From Pseudomonadota bacterium (GTDB taxonomy: Bacteria; Pseudomonadota; Alphaproteobacteria; Rhizobiales; Methylopilaceae): a DNA stretch of 64,000 bases. The notes under the pieces are model-generated. The model saw only the letters and a program-made list of their open reading frames with translations. It was not told the DNA's origin and did no database searches. This document shows positions 61,024-64,000 of this stretch, piece by piece. The DNA is taken from positions 1 to 64,000 of the forward strand of contig JAEZCD010000165.1 of assembly GCA_023430145.1 (NCBI GenBank), given 5' to 3'. The first letter of the stretch is position 1. Every line of letters begins with the position of its first letter. Both the position numbers and the translations under genes were made by a program.

Positions 61024-61914
61024 ATGCCAACGGAGGTGCATCTCGTCGGGGAATTTCCGCTTTCCGACCCGCTCGATTGCTTCACTCTCGCGTCCCGCCA
61101 TCTGGACGGCATGGTGACGCGATTTCCCTATGGCCGGCATGTGGCGTCCGGTGCTGCCGACGCCTCGGCCGTCGCCGGCGATCGCGCGCTGTTGCCCGGC
61201 CGCGAGGAGGTGACGGCCGCCTGGGAGGCGTTCCAGGCGGCCCGGCGCGCGCGGATACTCGGCGAGGGAGCGAGGTTGCAGCTGCATGTCCGCCCCGCTT
61301 TCATGCGCGACGCGGCGCATGGCGGAGAGGCCGACGTGCCGCTCGACGAGACATTCGGCAGCGCCCTCGCCGACCATGTTCGCGACATCGTCGAGGGCCT
61401 GCAGGCGACGGAGCTCGCCATCCAAATCGAGGTTCCCGTCGCGCATCTGGCGGTGGCCCGCTGCCCCGCGGCGTCCGCGGCGGCGGTGACGCGCATGGTT
61501 CTCGACGCGGTCCCGCCCGGCGCGGATGCGGTGATCCACTTCTGCTGCCTCGACGGCCCCCGCTACCGGATGTCGCCATCGGACATGGCCATGATGGTGG
61601 ATATCGCCAACCGCACGCTGGCCGGCTCTGCACGACCCGTGCAAGTGCTGCATGTTCCCTGTCCCCTGCGGCATGAGGACGACGGCTTCTTCCGTCCGCT
61701 CGCCGACCTCCAATCCGGGGCGGAGACGCGGCTTTCGCTCGGCCTCGTTCATCTGTCCGATGGGCTCTCCGGCGCCTTGCAGCGAGCCGACTACGCCAGC
61801 CGGCACGCTTCGGATTTCGGCGTCGCGGCGCGATGCGGCTTCTCCGCCCGGGCGCCGGAAGACATTCCCGGTTTCCTGCAGCTGCACGCCGACGTGGCTC
61901 GGGCGCTCGACTAG
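61024..61914 (+). CDS. MetE-like (cobalamin-independent methionine synthase-type) barrel protein
   Basis: About 296 residues from ATG 61024; an ATG at 60931 would add 31 arginine-rich residues that do not look like the family. The sequence VHLVGEFPLSDPLDCFTLASRHLDGMVTRFPYG, ELAIQIEVPVAHLAVAR, IHFCCLDGPRYRMSPSDMAMMVDIANRTL, VQVLHVPCPLRHEDDGFFRPLADL and FGVAARCGFSARAPEDIPGFLQLH follows the layout of hypothetical proteins related to the UROD/MetE TIM barrel. The usual zinc ligands are hard to identify. It leads a rightward set with cupin, VOC dioxygenase and flavin hydroxylase, so a role in methyl or one-carbon removal from an aromatic (for example demethylation) is possible but unproven. Confidence 0.6.
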   Translation: MPTEVHLVGEFPLSDPLDCFTLASRHLDGMVTRFPYGRHVASGAADASAVAGDRALLPGREEVTAAWEAFQAARRARILGEGARLQLHVRPAFMRDAAHGGEADVPLDETFGSALADHVRDIVEGLQATELAIQIEVPVAHLAVARCPAASAAAVTRMVLDAVPPGADAVIHFCCLDGPRYRMSPSDMAMMVDIANRTLAGSARPVQVLHVPCPLRHEDDGFFRPLADLQSGAETRLSLGLVHLSDGLSGALQRADYASRHASDFGVAARCGFSARAPEDIPGFLQLHADVARALD

Positions 61915-61928
61915 CAGGAGGGGAGAGA

Positions 61929-62309
61929 TTGTCTTCGAGGGTGAAGGTCTACGATTGGAACGACATTCCGTCCCGGGTGCTGAAGCCGGGCATCATCCAG
62001 AGGGGCTTTCGCAGCAAGGGCGTCCTCGTCACCTATAACTATCTCGAGCCGGGCTGCCAGGGATCGCCGCACAAGCATTCCTTCGATCAGCTGTTCATGA
62101 TCATCAAGGGCCGGGTCAAGCTCCACGTCGAGGACGAGGTGTTCGATTGCGGGCCGACCAGCGTCGTCCGCATTCCGGCCGATCACATGCACTGGGTCGA
62201 GCCGCCCGATCCGGAGGACGGCGTCGCCATCAATCTCGATATATTCGGTCCGATGCGGGAGGACTATCTCGATATCGTCGCGTACCAGGACGACGATTTC
62301 TCACAATAA
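61929..62309 (+). CDS. Cupin-domain protein
   Basis: About 126 residues from TTG 61929, six bases after AGGAGGGG; GTG at 61941 is an alternative start. Single cupin: GSPHKHSFDQLFMIIKGRVKLHVEDEVFDCGPTSVVRIPADHMHWVEPPD, with cupin motif 1 ligands (HKH...Q) and motif 2 His in PADHMHWV. It may be a small dioxygenase or isomerase, or a binding protein. It lies 14 bases after the MetE-like stop. Confidence 0.85.
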   Translation: MSSRVKVYDWNDIPSRVLKPGIIQRGFRSKGVLVTYNYLEPGCQGSPHKHSFDQLFMIIKGRVKLHVEDEVFDCGPTSVVRIPADHMHWVEPPDPEDGVAINLDIFGPMREDYLDIVAYQDDDFSQ

Positions 62310-62326
62310 AAGCAGGGAGGCGGGGC

Positions 62327-63295
62327 GTGAGGCAGTCGGTCAGGGGCGTGCGGTCGGTGGAACTTGCTCTCGCCGATCCAGCGCGGGCGGCGCGGTTCTT
62401 TTCGGAGGTCTGGCATCTCGACCCGGTCGTCGAGGAGCAGGGCGCCTTCTACCTGCGCGGTACCTGTTCGTATCATCACATCGTGGCCCTGCATCCGAGC
62501 TACGGGCCGCCGAATGTCCGCCGCGTCGTCTATGACGCCGTGGACGTCGCGATGGTGGACGCGCTCCACACCAAGGTGGCAGCCTCGGGCGTCGCCTGCG
62601 AGAAGCCGGACGCTCTACGGATGGCCGGCGGCGGCTACGGCTTTGGCTTTCTCGATCCCTCGGGACGCGCACTCGCGATCGTTTCCGGCGTCGAGGATCA
62701 TGCCGAGCGCGGTCCGGTCCCCGATCGTCCGGCCAAGATCACCCATATCAACTACAACGATACCGATCCCGTGCGCCTGCGCGATTTCTACATCGACGTG
62801 CTGGGCTTCCGCTTCGTCGATCATGCCGGCCGGCAGTTCTTCATGCACGCGGACTGCCCCGATCACAGCAGCGTGGTGATCTGCGACGCCGAGGCCAACA
62901 CGCTGAATCATCTTTCCTTCGAGATGGACACGCTCGACTCGGTGATGCGGGGAGCGGGCCGGATGATGGATCACGGCTATCCGATCGAATGGGGGATCGG
63001 AAGGCACGGCGCTGCCGCCAACGTCTTCGCCTATTTCGCCGGGCCGGAAGAAATGCCGCTGGAATACAGCAGCGACGGCCTCAAGATCGACGACAGCTAT
63101 CCGTTCAACGGCCCGGAGCATTGGAAGTGGCCGCCGAACCGGCTGGACCAGTGGGGAGTGACGCCGCCGCACACCCGGCGCTGGAAGCGGATCCAGACGC
63201 TTTTCGATTTCGACGCCCGACATTGGCGGCTCACGTCCTGCGAGGACGCCGCCGCCGGCGAACGGTTCCTCGCGACCAGCGCGCCCGGAGCTTGA
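62327..63295 (+). CDS. Two-domain VOC protein, extradiol-dioxygenase-like
   Basis: About 322 residues from GTG 62327, with GGGAGG six bases upstream. Two vicinal-oxygen-chelate modules: VRSVELALADPARAARFFSEVWHLDPV and KITHINYNDTDPVRLRDFYIDVLGFRFVDH. The second module keeps a complete type I metal triad (His in THINYND, His in LNHLSFEMD, Glu in PLEYSSDG), so it is probably an active iron or manganese enzyme such as a catechol 2,3-dioxygenase. It is followed two bases later by a flavin hydroxylase gene, a typical hydroxylase-ring-cleavage pair. Confidence 0.87.
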   Translation: MRQSVRGVRSVELALADPARAARFFSEVWHLDPVVEEQGAFYLRGTCSYHHIVALHPSYGPPNVRRVVYDAVDVAMVDALHTKVAASGVACEKPDALRMAGGGYGFGFLDPSGRALAIVSGVEDHAERGPVPDRPAKITHINYNDTDPVRLRDFYIDVLGFRFVDHAGRQFFMHADCPDHSSVVICDAEANTLNHLSFEMDTLDSVMRGAGRMMDHGYPIEWGIGRHGAAANVFAYFAGPEEMPLEYSSDGLKIDDSYPFNGPEHWKWPPNRLDQWGVTPPHTRRWKRIQTLFDFDARHWRLTSCEDAAAGERFLATSAPGA

Positions 63296-63297
63296 GA

Positions 63298-64000
63298 ATG
63301 CTTCGACCAGAGGAGACCGCTCCGGGCGCGTTGCCGGAGGGCGGCGAGGACTACGACGTCGTCATCGTCGGCTACGGGCCGTGCGGAGCGCTCGCGGCCA
63401 GCCTGCTCGGCAAGCAAGGCGTCCGCGTGCTCGTGGTCGACCGGGAGCACGAGGTCTACGACAAGCCACGGGCGATGGCGCTGGATCACGAGATCCTGCG
63501 CATCTTCGACAATCTCGGTCTCGCCGACGACGTCATACCCTATATCGGCCCGTTCGCGACGTCGCAGCATTTCGGCGCGCAGGGCCAGCTCCTGCGTACT
63601 CTGACGATGGTCCCGGAGCCTTATCCGCACGGCTACACGCCGAGCATGGTCTTCAACCAGCCGCGGATCGAGGAACGACTGCGCGCCGTTGCCGAAAGCC
63701 TGGAGAGCGTCGTCGTCGAGCTCGGGACCGCGCTGATCTCCATCGCGCAATCGGATCGCGGCGTAAAGGTCGGCCTCGCCTCGGAGGATGGAAGCCGGCG
63801 GACCGTTTCCGCCCGCTATGCCATCGCCTGCGACGGTGCTTCGAGCACGGTGCGCACGCTGCTCGGCATAGAGCTCGAGGATCTCGACTTCGACGAGCCG
63901 TGGATCGTCGTGGATATGCTGGTCGAAGAGGGCGGCGGCCGGCGTCTTCCTGAGGAGTCGGCGCATTTCTGCTATCCCGAGCGACCGATCGTCTACGTCG
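63298..64000 (+). CDS. FAD-dependent aromatic hydroxylase, MhpA-like (truncated by window end)
   Basis: The first 234 codons are present. The FAD-binding fingerprint YDVVIVGYGPCGALAASLLGKQGVRVLVVDRE is at residues 19-50, followed by PRAMALDHEILRIFDNLGL and the DG motif IACDGASSTVRTLLGI. This is the PHBH-type class A monooxygenase family, closest in form to 3-(3-hydroxyphenyl)propionate hydroxylase (MhpA). It would hydroxylate a phenolic ring with NAD(P)H and oxygen. It lies two bases after the VOC gene. The C-terminal part is outside the window. Confidence 0.9.
   Translation, partial: MLRPEETAPGALPEGGEDYDVVIVGYGPCGALAASLLGKQGVRVLVVDREHEVYDKPRAMALDHEILRIFDNLGLADDVIPYIGPFATSQHFGAQGQLLRTLTMVPEPYPHGYTPSMVFNQPRIEERLRAVAESLESVVVELGTALISIAQSDRGVKVGLASEDGSRRTVSARYAIACDGASSTVRTLLGIELEDLDFDEPWIVVDMLVEEGGGRRLPEESAHFCYPERPIVYV

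Overview
The window is GC-rich DNA with tightly packed genes, frequent ATGA/GTGA start-stop overlaps, GTG starts, Tat-type signal peptides and a very large share of solute importers. It carries lutBC, a DUF3141-pta-ackA-fabI cluster, iorAB-type molybdenum hydroxylase genes, rhizobial-type FCD and LacI regulators, and several CUT1, CUT2, NitT/TauT and Dpp ABC systems. Together these suggest a chromosome or chromid of a metabolically versatile alphaproteobacterium, most likely Hyphomicrobiales. The order is an inference; no rRNA or marker gene here fixes it.

Layout. 1-5400: lutB and the start of lutC (lactate oxidation), a small secreted protein, a DUF1697 protein, a Bcr/CflA drug exporter, a secreted cysteine-containing protein and tRNA-Thr(GGT). 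5979-11204: a four-gene operon of DUF3141 hydrolase, phosphate acyltransferase, acetate kinase and FabI. 11236-17304: an amide locus with two acetamidase/formamidase paralogues, an SDR, a NitT/TauT-type ABC importer whose permease is frameshifted, and an orphan IS3-OrfA-like DNA-binding protein beside a perfect 12-bp inverted repeat. 17364-20152: a two-subunit molybdenum hydroxylase.

20456-27164: a CUT1 sugar importer with its own MalK/UgpC-type ATPase and an IclR regulator, divergent from a cytoplasmic sulfatase. Paired CCATAT(C/T)TGG palindromes lie in the shared region. 27294-27920: a secreted protein. 28088-33454: a LacI regulator divergent from a CUT1 importer (no ATPase) and a GH172 (DUF2961) enzyme, with two identical 14-bp operators on a clear promoter. 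33542-43051: two CUT2 importers around a GntR/FCD regulator. The same 20-base motif occurs in front of both. 43465-51250: an amidohydrolase, an RpiR regulator and a five-gene dipeptide-type importer.

51311-64000: a catabolic island with a DJ-1/PfpI protein, an AroE-like dehydrogenase, a third CUT1 importer (no ATPase), a LacI regulator, an EthD/DUF4286-like protein, an SDR, a MaoC hydratase, a YdiF-like CoA-transferase, a MetE-like barrel protein, a cupin, an extradiol-dioxygenase-like VOC protein and a truncated MhpA-like flavin hydroxylase. Three TGTAA-type palindromes tie the LacI protein to both the importer promoter and the CoA-transferase promoter.

The window reads as a series of import-and-degrade modules, each with its own regulator next to its operators. 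The most useful new information is in these regulator-operator pairs. I saw no CRISPR array, prophage, complete insertion sequence, rRNA or classical defence system.
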